A DNA stretch of 64,000 nt, taken from contig NZ_CP122960.1 of the NCBI RefSeq assembly GCF_029854195.1, positions 1,432,001 through 1,496,000 on the forward strand. The letters are read 5' to 3'. Below are positions 1-9,086 of this stretch, piece after piece (position 1 is the stretch's first letter; the number at the start of each line of letters is the position of its first letter). The DNA is from Amylibacter sp. IMCC11727. GTDB taxonomy: Bacteria > Pseudomonadota > Alphaproteobacteria > Rhodobacterales > Rhodobacteraceae. The position numbers and the translations under genes were made by a program. Under the pieces are notes generated by a model. It had not been told where the DNA came from. It ran no database searches and saw nothing but the letters and a program-made list of their open reading frames with translations.

Positions 1-90
1 TTCAGGAAACAGGGCATCGGGTTTGGGCATTGTGTCCGCAACCGCGCCCTGTGCGATCAGCGTCAGGAGGACGAAGACAATGCGTTTCAT
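1..90 (-). CDS. Secreted or periplasmic protein, partial (N-terminus only)
   Basis: Only the first 30 codons are inside the window; the rest runs off the left edge. The start is the ATG at 90-88. It overlaps the stop of the upstream galM gene as ATGA, so the two are probably translationally coupled. The visible part is a typical Sec signal peptide: MKR basic start, a hydrophobic stretch (IVFVLLTLIA) and a likely cleavage after AVA near residue 18. The mature protein then begins DTMPKPDALF. Its position as last gene of the xylB-xylA-galM operon suggests a link to pentose use, but nothing visible identifies the protein. Confidence 0.6.
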   Translation of the reverse strand, partial: MKRIVFVLLTLIAQGAVADTMPKPDALFPE

Positions 91-1043
91 GCGCGATCCT
101 CATCGCGCAAGGTAAGCGTGATTGTGTTGCGATAGGGCGCATCTGGCGTCACCACGATGGGCGGAAAGTCAGGGCGGTTCACTGCGTTGGGATAACCTTG
201 GGGTTCGATGCAGATACCTGAAAACATATCGTGGACCTGTGAGCCAAAGGGCGGCGCATTGGGAGTGAGTTTTCCTGCCGTGTAGATTTGAGCCCCCACT
301 TGATCGGTGGTCATATCCAAATGCGTTACATTGTTGCGCAGTGAAATGGTGCTGGTAGGGGCATCAAAGCAATAATGTGCATCAAGGGTTTGGTGCTGCG
401 CTTTCTCCAGCTTGCGCGGCTTTGTGAAATCCAAAGGACCACCTGAAACAGAGTGCGATGCGGTTGGTATCCCGTGGGTATCGGCGTCCAAAATTTGGCT
501 GGAGGGGATATGCACGTGATGCCCTTCGACTGTACCAGACCCTTGCAGGTTGTAATAATTGTGCTGGGTCATATTGATCGGAGTTGGGGCATCCACCTGG
601 GCCGTCATGTCATAGGTCAATGTGTTTTTGTGTAGTGAAACCATGACGGTGAACCACACATTTGCAGGGAAGCCTTGATCGCCATCTTTTGAGTGTAACG
701 TGAATTGCACTGCATCCGCACCGTCTTTTTCCATTGCCCAAATCTGGTGTGATATTCCGTTTTGGCCGCCATGCAGAGTATTGCCACTTTCATTCGCGCT
801 TACATGATGCACTTTGCCATTCAACGTGAACCTTGCACCGGCAATGCGGTTTGCCACCCGTCCGACGATGGCACCGAAGTAAGGCGGGTTGTTCAGATAA
901 GATTGCGCATCGCGGTAGCCCAACACCGCAGATCGGTCAGGACGCCACGGCGCCAAACGCCAGCTTTGCGTGATACAGCCAAGGTTCAACAGCGCCACTT
1001 GGGCATAAGTGTTTTCCAAAAGGGCCGTTTCAATTTGGGGCAT
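87..1043 (-). CDS. galM: Aldose 1-epimerase (mutarotase)
   Basis: Interconverts the alpha and beta anomers of aldoses, here most likely xylose before isomerisation. At 318 residues the length is normal for the family. Visible family features are NTLHGGQNG with the first catalytic-region histidine, MTQHNYYNL with the second histidine, and a C-terminal GICIEPQGYPNA segment carrying the expected catalytic glutamate. The start is ATG at 1043, 9 nt downstream of the xylA stop codon. It is the third gene of a minus-strand xylose operon, and its stop overlaps the start of the next gene. There is no signal peptide, so it acts in the cytoplasm. Confidence 0.9.
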   Translation of the reverse strand: MPQIETALLENTYAQVALLNLGCITQSWRLAPWRPDRSAVLGYRDAQSYLNNPPYFGAIVGRVANRIAGARFTLNGKVHHVSANESGNTLHGGQNGISHQIWAMEKDGADAVQFTLHSKDGDQGFPANVWFTVMVSLHKNTLTYDMTAQVDAPTPINMTQHNYYNLQGSGTVEGHHVHIPSSQILDADTHGIPTASHSVSGGPLDFTKPRKLEKAQHQTLDAHYCFDAPTSTISLRNNVTHLDMTTDQVGAQIYTAGKLTPNAPPFGSQVHDMFSGICIEPQGYPNAVNRPDFPPIVVTPDAPYRNTITLTLRDEDRA

Positions 1044-1052
1044 GCGTCACAA

Positions 1053-2357
1053 CTAAACGAATTTGTTTACAAGGTTTTCAAGGATTTCTTGGCGTCCAGA
1101 TTTTGGCTTTGGCCCAGCATCCTGTGCCACAACATCGGCGAAAATCGCGTCAAAGTCACTGTTCAACATGGCCTGTGCTGCTGGTGTGTCCCAACCTGCA
1201 TAGCGTGCGGTCAACGCATCATCCAAACCGCCGTCTTCGATCAAGGCTACCGCTGCCTTTAGGCCGCGGGCGCAAACGTCCATTGCCCCCACATGAGCGG
1301 CGACCAAGTCCTGTGGATCGAGGGATTGCCGGCGCAGTTTGGCATCAAAGTTCGTGCCACCTGTGCCCAAACCACCCGCTTTGAGGATGTGATAATAGGC
1401 CAGCGCCACTTCTGGGACAGAGTTCGGGAATTGATCCGTATCCCAACCTGATTGATAATCGTTGCGGTTCATGTCGATGGACCCCAGCACGCCTAGGGCT
1501 GCTGCTGTTGCAATTTCATGTTCAAAGCTGTGCCCTGCAAGGATCGCATGGCCCTGTTCAAGGTTCAGCTTTACCTCTTTTTCCAGTCCATATTTTTGCA
1601 AAAACCCATAACAGGTAGCGGCATCGTAATCGTATTGGTGCTTTGAAGGCTCTTGTGGTTTGGGTTCGACCAAAATCGTGCCTTTGAAACCGATCTTGTG
1701 TTTGTATTCCACCACCATATTCAAGAACCGTCCCATGTGATCCAACTCCCGGCTCATGTCGGTGTTGAGCAATGTTTCATAGCCTTCGCGCCCGCCCCAC
1801 AGCACATAGTTTTCACCGTTTAACCGATGTGTGGCGTCCATGCAGGTTTTCACTGTGGCTGCGGAATAGGCAAACACATCAGGGTCGGGATTGGTTGATG
1901 CGCCTGACATCCAGCGCCGATGGCTGAACATATTGGCCGTGCCCCATAACAGGCCTAAATTGCGGTGTTCGAGCTTTTCTTCGAAATAGTCGATAATCTC
2001 TTCAAAATTGCGCAGGCTTTGGGCAAAGCTGTCGCCTTCGGGGCGGATATCTGCATCGTGCCAGCAAAAATAGGGCTGACCCAGCAGATCAAACAATTCA
2101 AATGCCACATCCGCTTTGAGCTTGGCGCGCTCCATCGTGCCATGGGGAAACCACGGGCGATCAAAGGTTGGGCCGCCAAAGGGATCGCCCCCTTCCCACG
2201 CCAGCGAATGCCAATAGGCCAGTGCAAAGCGCAGATGATCCTTCATCGGTTTGCCCATGATCTGTTCGTCAGGATTGTAATGGGCGAAATCAAATGGGCC
2301 TGCCTCCGCACCTTTAAAAGTGGCAGGGGACATGTCGCCGAAGAAACCTGTGGTCAT
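1053..2357 (-). CDS. xylA: Xylose isomerase
   Basis: Converts D-xylose to D-xylulose in the cytoplasm using two divalent metal ions. The 434-residue length fits the longer class II isomerases, which carry an extra N-terminal segment. Recognisable motifs include the catalytic histidine in CWHDADIRPEG, the metal-ligand region ILVEPKPQEPSKHQYD, and MNRNDYQSGWDTDQF near the C-terminal metal-ligand aspartates. The start overlaps the xylB stop (ATGA at 2354-2357), so it is probably co-translated with the kinase. It is expected to be regulated from the palindrome upstream of xylB. Confidence 0.97.
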   Translation of the reverse strand: MTTGFFGDMSPATFKGAEAGPFDFAHYNPDEQIMGKPMKDHLRFALAYWHSLAWEGGDPFGGPTFDRPWFPHGTMERAKLKADVAFELFDLLGQPYFCWHDADIRPEGDSFAQSLRNFEEIIDYFEEKLEHRNLGLLWGTANMFSHRRWMSGASTNPDPDVFAYSAATVKTCMDATHRLNGENYVLWGGREGYETLLNTDMSRELDHMGRFLNMVVEYKHKIGFKGTILVEPKPQEPSKHQYDYDAATCYGFLQKYGLEKEVKLNLEQGHAILAGHSFEHEIATAAALGVLGSIDMNRNDYQSGWDTDQFPNSVPEVALAYYHILKAGGLGTGGTNFDAKLRRQSLDPQDLVAAHVGAMDVCARGLKAAVALIEDGGLDDALTARYAGWDTPAAQAMLNSDFDAIFADVVAQDAGPKPKSGRQEILENLVNKFV

Positions 2358-3826
2358 TGGGAAAGCCTTTTTAACGTGGGATACAAAGAAGTGTAGTTGG
2401 CATAAGCCGCATCAAAAGCGGGTTTTAGGGAGAGATCGGGTTCGATTGTTCGATCAATTTGTGGGGGTGTCATAATGCTGTGCGGAGATGCGCCTGTTGC
2501 ACCGCAAAGTGCTAGGCGGGCCGCACCCATGGCTGCGCCAAACTCTTGGCCTTTGGGCACATTGAGGCGGGTGTCCAAAACTGTGGCGACCACGCGCAAC
2601 CAGTATTCAGACTGCGCGCCGCCGCCAATGGCAAACACTTCTTCCAATATGGTGCCTGTTTCGCGCAACGCTTCTTGGCAATCGCGCAGCGCAAAGGCGA
2701 CCCCTTCGAACACTGCTTGCACCATTTGGGCTGGTGTGGTCGACGTGCTGAGGCCTGTGAAAGACCCGCGCACGGCACTGTCATTGTGGGGTGTGCGTTC
2801 GCCAGACAGATATGGTGTGAACATCGCCGAGGACGGCGCTTGCAAAGTGTCAGGCAGCAGTTCTGACAACTCTTCTGGCGTTCGCCTGAGGAGCGTTGCC
2901 AGCCAATTCAGGCTGTTGGTGGCCGACAGGATGACGCCCATCTGATACCAAGTGTCTGGAACTGCGTGACAAAATGTGTGAACGGCTGATGCTGGCAGGG
3001 GCGTGCAAGTGGATTGCCCCGCCAGTAAAACGCCCGATGTGCCAAGGGATACAAACCCTTGTCCATCTGACAGCGCCCCGATCCCGCAGGCCGCGGCAGC
3101 ATTGTCCGCCGCCCCAGCAATGACCTTCGTGTTCGGGTTTATGCCGAGGTCTTTGGCAACCACTTTGCGCAGGTTGCCAACCACATCTGTGCCTTCCAGA
3201 ACCTTTGGCATTTGATCCATGCGCATTCCAGATTGCTCTACAAGCGGAGCCGACCAATTTCGGGACCGCAAATCAAGCCAGCTGGTTCCCGCAGCATCAG
3301 ACATGTCAGAAACCAATTGCCCCGTGAGCCAGAAGCTCAAATAGTCTTTGGGCAACAACACGGTGGCGGTTTTGGCGAAAATATCAGGTTCATTGTCTTT
3401 GACCCATGCCAATTTGGGCGCAGTAAAACCTGGAAACACGATATTGCCAGAGATTTCACGAAAGTCAGGGTGGTCGTCCAAAACGGCGGCTTGTTCGTGG
3501 CTGCGTGTGTCATTCCACAAAATGCAGGGGCGCAAGACATTGCCCCGATCGTCAAGTAGGGTTGCCCCGTGCATGTGACCCGCCGTTGCAATACCTGCAA
3601 GAGCAGACATTTCGGTTTTGTGTGTTTGTATCAAGCGAGCAAACACATATTTGCAGGCTTTGATCCAAGCTTCGGGGTTTTGCTCTGACCAGCCATCATG
3701 AGGGTGATCTGAGCCATAGTGTGCCTCTGCGCTCGTGATCGGATTGCCTTGGCTATCCACCAGCAAGGCGCGCAAACCCGATGTGCCGAGATCAAGTCCC
3801 AGAAATGTTGCGTTGGAATCTGTCAT
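2354..3826 (-). CDS. xylB: Xylulokinase
   Basis: Phosphorylates D-xylulose to xylulose 5-phosphate, feeding the pentose phosphate pathway. It is a FGGY-family kinase of 490 residues, the usual length. The N-terminal phosphate-binding motif LGLDLGTSGLRALLVD is present. So are the substrate-domain segments DAAGTSWLDL and GAADNAAAACGIGAL and the C-terminal ATPase segment AIGGGAQSEYWLRVVA. It is the first gene of the minus-strand xyl operon. A perfect inverted repeat lies 19 to 41 nt upstream of the start. Confidence 0.95.
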   Translation of the reverse strand: MTDSNATFLGLDLGTSGLRALLVDSQGNPITSAEAHYGSDHPHDGWSEQNPEAWIKACKYVFARLIQTHKTEMSALAGIATAGHMHGATLLDDRGNVLRPCILWNDTRSHEQAAVLDDHPDFREISGNIVFPGFTAPKLAWVKDNEPDIFAKTATVLLPKDYLSFWLTGQLVSDMSDAAGTSWLDLRSRNWSAPLVEQSGMRMDQMPKVLEGTDVVGNLRKVVAKDLGINPNTKVIAGAADNAAAACGIGALSDGQGFVSLGTSGVLLAGQSTCTPLPASAVHTFCHAVPDTWYQMGVILSATNSLNWLATLLRRTPEELSELLPDTLQAPSSAMFTPYLSGERTPHNDSAVRGSFTGLSTSTTPAQMVQAVFEGVAFALRDCQEALRETGTILEEVFAIGGGAQSEYWLRVVATVLDTRLNVPKGQEFGAAMGAARLALCGATGASPHSIMTPPQIDRTIEPDLSLKPAFDAAYANYTSLYPTLKRLSQ

Positions 3827-3844
3827 AGGCGTAATTAGGCAGTA

Positions 3845-3867
3845 TTTAATTTAGTTGTCAAATTAAA
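3845..3867. promoter_or_regulatory. Candidate xylose-operon operator (inverted repeat)
   Basis: TTTAATTT at 3845-3852 and AAATTAAA at 3860-3867 form a perfect 8-bp inverted repeat around the 7-nt spacer AGTTGTC. It lies directly upstream of xylB in the divergent gap with the TauE gene. The AT-rich arms and central TTNNNTC resemble sites of ROK-family XylR repressors. That assignment is inference, and no regulator gene lies next to it in the window. Confidence 0.5.
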
Positions 3868-3938
3868 ACAAAATGGCCGAATGCGTTTCCCTGCAAATAG
3901 GGGTCGTAACATGACAGTAGAGAAGGTAAGCCTGTACC

Positions 3939-4688
3939 ATGTTTGATCCAACCATATTGCTGGTGGCCAGTCTGGCGTTTCTTTTGGCAGGGGCTATCAA
4001 AGGTGTGGCTGGGCTTGGGTTGCCGACTGCCGCCATTGCGGGGATGACCTTGGTGCTGGAGCCGCGTGTGGCCATTGCCATTGTTTTGTTTCCTATGTTG
4101 GTTCTGAATTGTTGGCAATGGATCAGCACTGGGCAATTGCTGCGATCTGCACGGCAATATGCGCCTTTTGCGATAGTCCTGTTTGTCTGCGTTGCGGCGA
4201 CAACTTTTTCAACAAAAGACGTTCCAGAACAAATGCTTATGATCCTACTTGGGGTCGTTATTGCCCTATTTGTCTTTGTCAGTTGGAGTGGACGCTTGCC
4301 CGAGCTGCCCTTGAAATATGATTTGTGGGGGCAGGTGGGCTTTGCTGTTGTTGCAGGTGTTATCGGGGGGATGACGTCGGCTTGGGCCGCGCCGATGGGC
4401 ATGTATCTGAATATGCGCGACACACAGAAACAAGAATTCATTCGCGCGAGCGGTTTCCTGATTACTGTGGGCAGCTTGCCGTTGATTTTCGCATACGCAC
4501 GGCTTGGGTTTATGACGGGGCCATTGGCGTTAACGTCATTGGTCATGATTGTACCAGCGATGGTTGGATTTGGTCTGGGGGCTTTGGTTCGCAATCGGTT
4601 GTCACAGGAAATTTTCAGAAATGTCGTGCTGGTTGTGTTCCTTTTGCTGGCCCTGAACCTGATCCGCCGCGCGGTTTTTGTGGGATGA
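3939..4688 (+). CDS. TauE/SafE-family membrane permease (sulfite/organosulfur exporter-like)
   Basis: An integral membrane protein of 249 residues with about seven to eight hydrophobic segments. The N-terminal repeat GAIKGVAGLGLPTAAIAG is typical of TauE/SafE permeases, as is a second glycine-rich repeat, VIGGMTSAWAAPMGMYL. Members export sulfite, sulfoacetate or related anions. The next gene in the same direction is a persulfide-dioxygenase-like hydrolase. That pairing recalls the bigR/blh operons, where sulfide oxidation yields sulfite that is exported. The substrate here is inferred from that context. The start has AGAAGG about 10 nt upstream. Confidence 0.8.
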   Translation: MFDPTILLVASLAFLLAGAIKGVAGLGLPTAAIAGMTLVLEPRVAIAIVLFPMLVLNCWQWISTGQLLRSARQYAPFAIVLFVCVAATTFSTKDVPEQMLMILLGVVIALFVFVSWSGRLPELPLKYDLWGQVGFAVVAGVIGGMTSAWAAPMGMYLNMRDTQKQEFIRASGFLITVGSLPLIFAYARLGFMTGPLALTSLVMIVPAMVGFGLGALVRNRLSQEIFRNVVLVVFLLLALNLIRRAVFVG

Positions 4689-4769
4689 TGTCCAGCAACA
4701 TTTGTTTGCCATAGTTGGCTGTCGGCGCTTACACTGCGGCCAATCCTGAAAACTCAGACGGAGCCTGAA

Positions 4770-5657
4770 ATGACCGTTTCTATCGCGCCAAACATGTCCC
4801 AATCGCCCGAGGTTGAGGCGTTTTTTGAGCCGCAGACCAACACGATTTCTTATATCGTTACAGATCCAGACACCAAAGCCTGTGCGATTATCGACAGTGT
4901 GATGGACATCGACTATGCGGCGGGACGTTTGACCAGTGATAGCGCAGATGCTCTGATTTCATTTATTGAAAACAATGAATTAACGTTAGATTGGATTATC
5001 GAAACGCACGTTCATGCAGATCATTTATCCGCCGCGCCTTACATCCAAGAGCGTTTGGGCGGCAAAACGGGCATCGGCGCGCGGATTATGGAAGTGCAGG
5101 AAACATTCGGCAAAATCTTTAACGAAGGGACAGAGTTTCAGCGCGATGGGTCCCAATTTGATGCTTTGTTCGAGGATGGTGACACCTATCAGATCGGGTC
5201 GCTCGACGCCTTTGTGATGGCAACGCCGGGCCATACACCCGCGTGTATGGCGCATATCGTTGGAGATGCGGCCTTTACGGGCGATACATTGTTTATGCCA
5301 GACGGTGGTTCGGCGCGGGCGGATTTTCCAGGTGGGGATGCAGGCCAGCTTTATGACAGCATCCAACGCCTTTTGACCCTTCCAGATGACATGCGATTGT
5401 TCATTTGCCACGACTATGGTCCGAATGGCCGCGCGATTGCATGGGAAACAACGGTGCGGGAAGAAAAGACCACCAACATCCACCTGAAAGATGGTCAAAC
5501 CCGTGAAGACTTCGTTGCATTGCGCGAAACCCGTGATGCCACATTGGCCATGCCAAAGCTGATTATTCCATCTTTGCAGGTGAATATGCGGGCAGGCGAA
5601 ATGCCCACAGATGACAAGGGCAATGCGCAGCTAAAGGTGCCGATTAACGGGCTTTAA
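4770..5657 (+). CDS. MBL-fold hydrolase, persulfide dioxygenase (Blh/ETHE1-like)
   Basis: A 295-residue metallo-beta-lactamase-fold protein. The metal-binding motif is THVHADHLSAAPY (HxHxDH), followed by TPGHTP, TGDTLFMPDGGSARADF and ICHDYGP. The MPDxGxARxDFPGG segment is characteristic of the Blh/ETHE1 persulfide dioxygenase group, which oxidises glutathione persulfide to sulfite. A family member of this type would bind one iron. The start ATG at 4770 follows ACGGAG. It lies 81 nt after the TauE/SafE permease, a sensible partner for sulfite removal. No BigR-type repressor or DUF442 gene is next to it. Its stop overlaps the convergent sulfatase stop by four bases (TTAA). Confidence 0.85.
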   Translation: MTVSIAPNMSQSPEVEAFFEPQTNTISYIVTDPDTKACAIIDSVMDIDYAAGRLTSDSADALISFIENNELTLDWIIETHVHADHLSAAPYIQERLGGKTGIGARIMEVQETFGKIFNEGTEFQRDGSQFDALFEDGDTYQIGSLDAFVMATPGHTPACMAHIVGDAAFTGDTLFMPDGGSARADFPGGDAGQLYDSIQRLLTLPDDMRLFICHDYGPNGRAIAWETTVREEKTTNIHLKDGQTREDFVALRETRDATLAMPKLIIPSLQVNMRAGEMPTDDKGNAQLKVPINGL

Positions 5658-7294
5658 TCCTTGGTGTAATTCGCAGGTGCAGGGCCGCGGTATTTTTCGG
5701 TGTATTCTTCGGGCATTTCGGTTCCGTCATACATGAAAGGTAAGATGCCACGGCGCAGAGATTTGCCGCGCATGTTCAAAATGTCATCGTCCGATTTCGT
5801 CACGCGCTGGGACATCCGTAGGCCCCATTCGTGCAAATGAGCATAAAGCTTATCGCGAATTTCGCTGTGGTCCGCGCTATCGCCCAGATCGTAAAACTCT
5901 TCAGGATCGCTGTGCAGATCAAACAACATGGGCGTAAAGCCTGCCGCGCAGTGCATGAGTTTGTATCGCCCATCAAACACCATAAACAGGCGGGCGTCTT
6001 TTGGCTCGAGCCCCAGTTTGGCTGCTTGAGGAGTCGCGGAAAAATCGAACTCGGAAATGGCATATTCGCGCCAATCAGGTGTTTCTGCATGCAGCCAAGG
6101 GATCAAGGAACGTCCTTCGATAATGTGGCTTGGCACTTTTCCCCCTGCGGCTTCTACAAAGGTGGCCGCAAGATCGATACTTTCAACGAGTGCATCACAG
6201 GTGGTGCCACGCGTTGCATCCGCTGCGGATCGCGGATCATAGATGATCATGGGCACTTTGACGGATTGTTCGTGGAACAGGTCTTTTTCCCCCAACCAGT
6301 GATCGCCTAAATAATCGCCGTGATCTGACGTTAGAACGATCATGGTGTCGTCGATTTTGCCTGTAGTTTCCAAATGATCGAGCAGGCGACCCAACTGATC
6401 ATCGCACTGTTTGATCAATCCCATATAGGCGGGGATCACTTTGGCACGGACCTCATCGCGCTTAAACGCGCTGGCGATTTTGTTTTCCATATATGCGCCG
6501 AAAACGGGATGGGGGTTGTGCTGCTCTGCTTCGTGCCGCAAGGGCGCTGGTACATGATTGGCCCCGTACATGTTGTGATAGGGCGCTGGAACAATATAAG
6601 GCCAGTGGGGTTTGATGTAAGATACATGAGCCATCCACGGGCCATCTGCTTGGTCCACAAATCGGATGGTTTCAGATGTCAGCCACGGTGTTTCACTGTC
6701 TTCTTCGCGGATGTTTGCGGCCTTGTCGGCGTTGCGAAACATCCAGCCGCTGGCGATTTGTTCATCGGTAATACCCGCATTGGCGAAATCGGCCCAAGGG
6801 TTTTCACTCGGGTAGCCCTTTGACTTTAGGTATTCGTTGTAAGGTGATCTTTTTTCGTCATAAAACCCGTCCGGACCTTGGGCCCATAGCCCATCGTCAC
6901 GGCACCAATCATCAAAGCCGCATTCGGCCTGACGGGCGCCAATCTGGGTATCTGGTGACAAGCCAAGGCGTGCCATGCCTTCGGCGTCGGCTTTCATATG
7001 AGTTTTGCCAATGATCCAACTGTTCATGCCCAATTTACGCAGGTGATCGCCCATAGTTTGTTCACCCACACGCAGTGGATATCCATTCCACTGCGCCCCA
7101 TGAGACGCGGCATAACGGCCTGTGTAAAACGACATGCGGCTGGCTCCGCAAATCGGCGATTGCACATAGGCATTGGTGAACCGAACGCCCATATCCGCCA
7201 CCCGATCAAAGTTTGGCGTGTGCAAATGGGGGTGTCCTGCGCAGCTGAGGTAATCGAACCGCAACTGATCGTACATGATGAATAGAATGTTCAT
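5654..7294 (-). CDS. Sulfatase / phosphonate monoester hydrolase-family enzyme
   Basis: A cytoplasmic-looking alkaline-phosphatase-superfamily hydrolase of 546 residues with no signal peptide. Visible elements are the metal-binding aspartate in NILFIMYDQLRFD (residue 9), the formylglycine-type site SPICGASRMSFYTGR (Cys49), GKTHMK, LTSDHGDYLGDH and a C-terminal LFDLHSDPEEFYDLG. The start was set at 7294 because GGAGGT lies about 6 nt upstream; an in-frame ATG seven codons earlier lacks a better site. The Cys-x-Ala-x-Arg motif differs from the usual Cys-x-Pro-x-Arg. Choline sulfatase or phosphonate/phosphodiester hydrolase are alternatives. It is divergent from the GntR operon. Confidence 0.8.
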   Translation of the reverse strand: MNILFIMYDQLRFDYLSCAGHPHLHTPNFDRVADMGVRFTNAYVQSPICGASRMSFYTGRYAASHGAQWNGYPLRVGEQTMGDHLRKLGMNSWIIGKTHMKADAEGMARLGLSPDTQIGARQAECGFDDWCRDDGLWAQGPDGFYDEKRSPYNEYLKSKGYPSENPWADFANAGITDEQIASGWMFRNADKAANIREEDSETPWLTSETIRFVDQADGPWMAHVSYIKPHWPYIVPAPYHNMYGANHVPAPLRHEAEQHNPHPVFGAYMENKIASAFKRDEVRAKVIPAYMGLIKQCDDQLGRLLDHLETTGKIDDTMIVLTSDHGDYLGDHWLGEKDLFHEQSVKVPMIIYDPRSAADATRGTTCDALVESIDLAATFVEAAGGKVPSHIIEGRSLIPWLHAETPDWREYAISEFDFSATPQAAKLGLEPKDARLFMVFDGRYKLMHCAAGFTPMLFDLHSDPEEFYDLGDSADHSEIRDKLYAHLHEWGLRMSQRVTKSDDDILNMRGKSLRRGILPFMYDGTEMPEEYTEKYRGPAPANYTKD

Positions 7295-7390
7295 GGGGCA
7301 CCTCCGCTGGCGCACATCTAAAAGAGAACTCCGATTAGGGGCAAGCTGTTAATCTGTTAACGACGTAACGTGTGTGTCATTAAAATTATC

Positions 7391-7402
7391 ATTGTATACA
7401 AT
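7391..7402. promoter_or_regulatory. Candidate GntR operator
   Basis: ATTGTATACAAT is a perfect 12-bp palindrome in the gap between the divergent sulfatase and GntR genes. FCD-type GntR regulators commonly bind TTGTATACAA-like sites, so this probably serves autoregulation and control of the sulfatase and/or the downstream catabolic operon. Confidence 0.55.
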
Positions 7403-7447
7403 TCGTATTTTTTCTAAAGCAGTGGTAATGGAGGAATCACAAATCAT

Positions 7448-8158
7448 ATGACAGAAGTCGTGAAGTCGAAGAAATCCACGCTTTATGATGCCTTGAAAGC
7501 AGCCGTTTTAACGCTGGAATTGCGTCCAGGCGAGGATTTGGACGAGGCGCGACTATCCGACGAGTTTCATCTGTCTCGCACACCCTTGCGCGAGGTGTTT
7601 CGTCAATTGGCAGGGGAAGGTTATCTCGATCTACGCGAAAATCGGGGTGCGCGGGTGTCCGAGATGACCCATACCACGTTACGCGATTTCTTTCTAACGG
7701 CCCCGATGATTTACGGTGCGGTTCTGCGGTTGGCTGCCAAAAACGCTACGCCAACACAGATCACGGACTTGGAGAACGCACAGGTGGCGTTTAAAGCGGC
7801 GTTGCGCAGTGGCACATCCGCAGATCGCGCCATTGCCAACAATCGGTTTCATGAAATCACGGGGGACATGGCGGACAATGTCTATCTGTTGCCGAGTTTT
7901 CACCGATTGTTAATTGATCATTCGCGTATTTCCATGACGTTTTATCGCCCACAAGACGCATCAATGGCGGACAATGTGGCGGCAGCATCTGATCAGCATG
8001 ATCAGATTATCACAGCCATTAAGCAAGCAGATGAAGCCGCAGCGGCGCAGTTGGCCATTGATCACTGGAACCTATCGCGCGACCAGATCGAATTTTTTGT
8101 AATGCCTGCGGGCCTTGATGTGCCACTGGGTGCAGCGCCCAAAACCGCCATAGTATGA
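7448..8158 (+). CDS. GntR-family transcriptional regulator (FCD domain)
   Basis: A 236-residue regulator. The N-terminal winged helix-turn-helix spans roughly residues 10-75 and includes LRPGEDLDEARLSDEFHLSR, TPLREVFRQLAGEGYLDL and ENRGARVS. An all-helical FCD ligand-binding domain follows, with the metal-binding-type histidines in NRFHEITG and DQHDQII and in the final helix. The start ATG at 7448 has GGAGG about 13 nt upstream. The gene is first in a run with a DapA-family lyase, an aldehyde dehydrogenase and an FAD oxidoreductase. The ligand is probably a substrate or intermediate of that pathway. Confidence 0.9.
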   Translation: MTEVVKSKKSTLYDALKAAVLTLELRPGEDLDEARLSDEFHLSRTPLREVFRQLAGEGYLDLRENRGARVSEMTHTTLRDFFLTAPMIYGAVLRLAAKNATPTQITDLENAQVAFKAALRSGTSADRAIANNRFHEITGDMADNVYLLPSFHRLLIDHSRISMTFYRPQDASMADNVAAASDQHDQIITAIKQADEAAAAQLAIDHWNLSRDQIEFFVMPAGLDVPLGAAPKTAIV

Positions 8159-8165
8159 GGATAAC

Positions 8166-9083
8166 ATGACCCCTATATTCAAATTCGAAGGGATCTATAC
8201 CCCCGTTGTAACCCCGTTCCACGAAGATCGGAGCATCAACTTTGAGGCGTTGGCCGACGTGGTGGAAAACCTGATCGACAAGGGTGTTCATGGGCTGATT
8301 TCTGGTGGGTCTACAGGGGAAAACTATGCCATGACCGTTGCAGAACGGATCGAGGTGGCAAAGTTCACTTATGATCAAACCAAAAGACGTGTGCCGCTGA
8401 TCATAGGCACAGGTGCAATGCTGACGGCTGACAGTATGGCCCTTGCGATGGCTGGCAAAGATATGGGAGCGGAGGCATTGTTGGTGGCCACACCGCCATA
8501 TGCCGTGCCAACGGAACGGGAAAACGCACTAAACGCGCTGGCGATTGATAAGGCGGCGGATTTGCCGATCATGCTTTACAACTATCCGGGCCGCATGGGC
8601 GTGAATATGGGCGAGGAATTCTTGGATCGCGTGGGACGATCCCGCAATTTTTGCGCCATCAAGGAAAGCTCGGGCGATATCAACCGTGTGCATCTGTTGG
8701 CACGGGATTACCCGCATATTCAGATGTCGTGCGGGATGGATGACCAAGCCTTGGAATTCTTTGCATGGGGCGCGCGCAGCTGGGTCTGTGGCGGGTCCAA
8801 CTTTTTGCCCGAGGAGCATGTTGCGCTGTATAACGCCTGTGCCGTTGAAGGGGATTTTGACAAAGGGCGGCGCATTATGTCGGCCATGATGCCCCTGATG
8901 CGTGTGTTAGAGCAGGGGGGTAAGTTCGTTCAAACCATCAAATACGGCGTTACCCACGCAGGCATTAACACGGGCGCAATTCGCCCACCCCTGAAAGGGT
9001 TGAACAAAGACGACAAACGCGCGCTGGAACAGGTTGTTCGCGTTCTTAAATCCACAATCGCACAAATCCAAGCGGAGGGTTGA
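8166..9083 (+). CDS. DapA-family lyase/deaminase (dihydrodipicolinate synthase superfamily)
   Basis: A TIM-barrel class I aldolase-type enzyme of 305 residues. It has GGSTGE near residue 47, the tyrosine of YNYPGRMG (Tyr138) and the Schiff-base lysine of CAIKESSGD (Lys166). The gene is paired with an aldehyde dehydrogenase and a GntR regulator. That context argues for a catabolic role, such as keto-deoxy-sugar-acid dehydratase or a hydroxyproline-type deaminase, rather than lysine synthesis. The exact substrate cannot be read from the sequence. It starts 7 nt after the GntR gene and ends 3 nt before the dehydrogenase, so the genes form one operon. Confidence 0.8.
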   Translation: MTPIFKFEGIYTPVVTPFHEDRSINFEALADVVENLIDKGVHGLISGGSTGENYAMTVAERIEVAKFTYDQTKRRVPLIIGTGAMLTADSMALAMAGKDMGAEALLVATPPYAVPTERENALNALAIDKAADLPIMLYNYPGRMGVNMGEEFLDRVGRSRNFCAIKESSGDINRVHLLARDYPHIQMSCGMDDQALEFFAWGARSWVCGGSNFLPEEHVALYNACAVEGDFDKGRRIMSAMMPLMRVLEQGGKFVQTIKYGVTHAGINTGAIRPPLKGLNKDDKRALEQVVRVLKSTIAQIQAEG

Positions 9084-9086
9084 TCC

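Noticed and set aside
3863..4594. 243-codon antisense frame over the TauE/SafE gene
   Set aside because: Threonine/proline/lysine-rich shadow of a hydrophobic membrane protein gene; no independent support.
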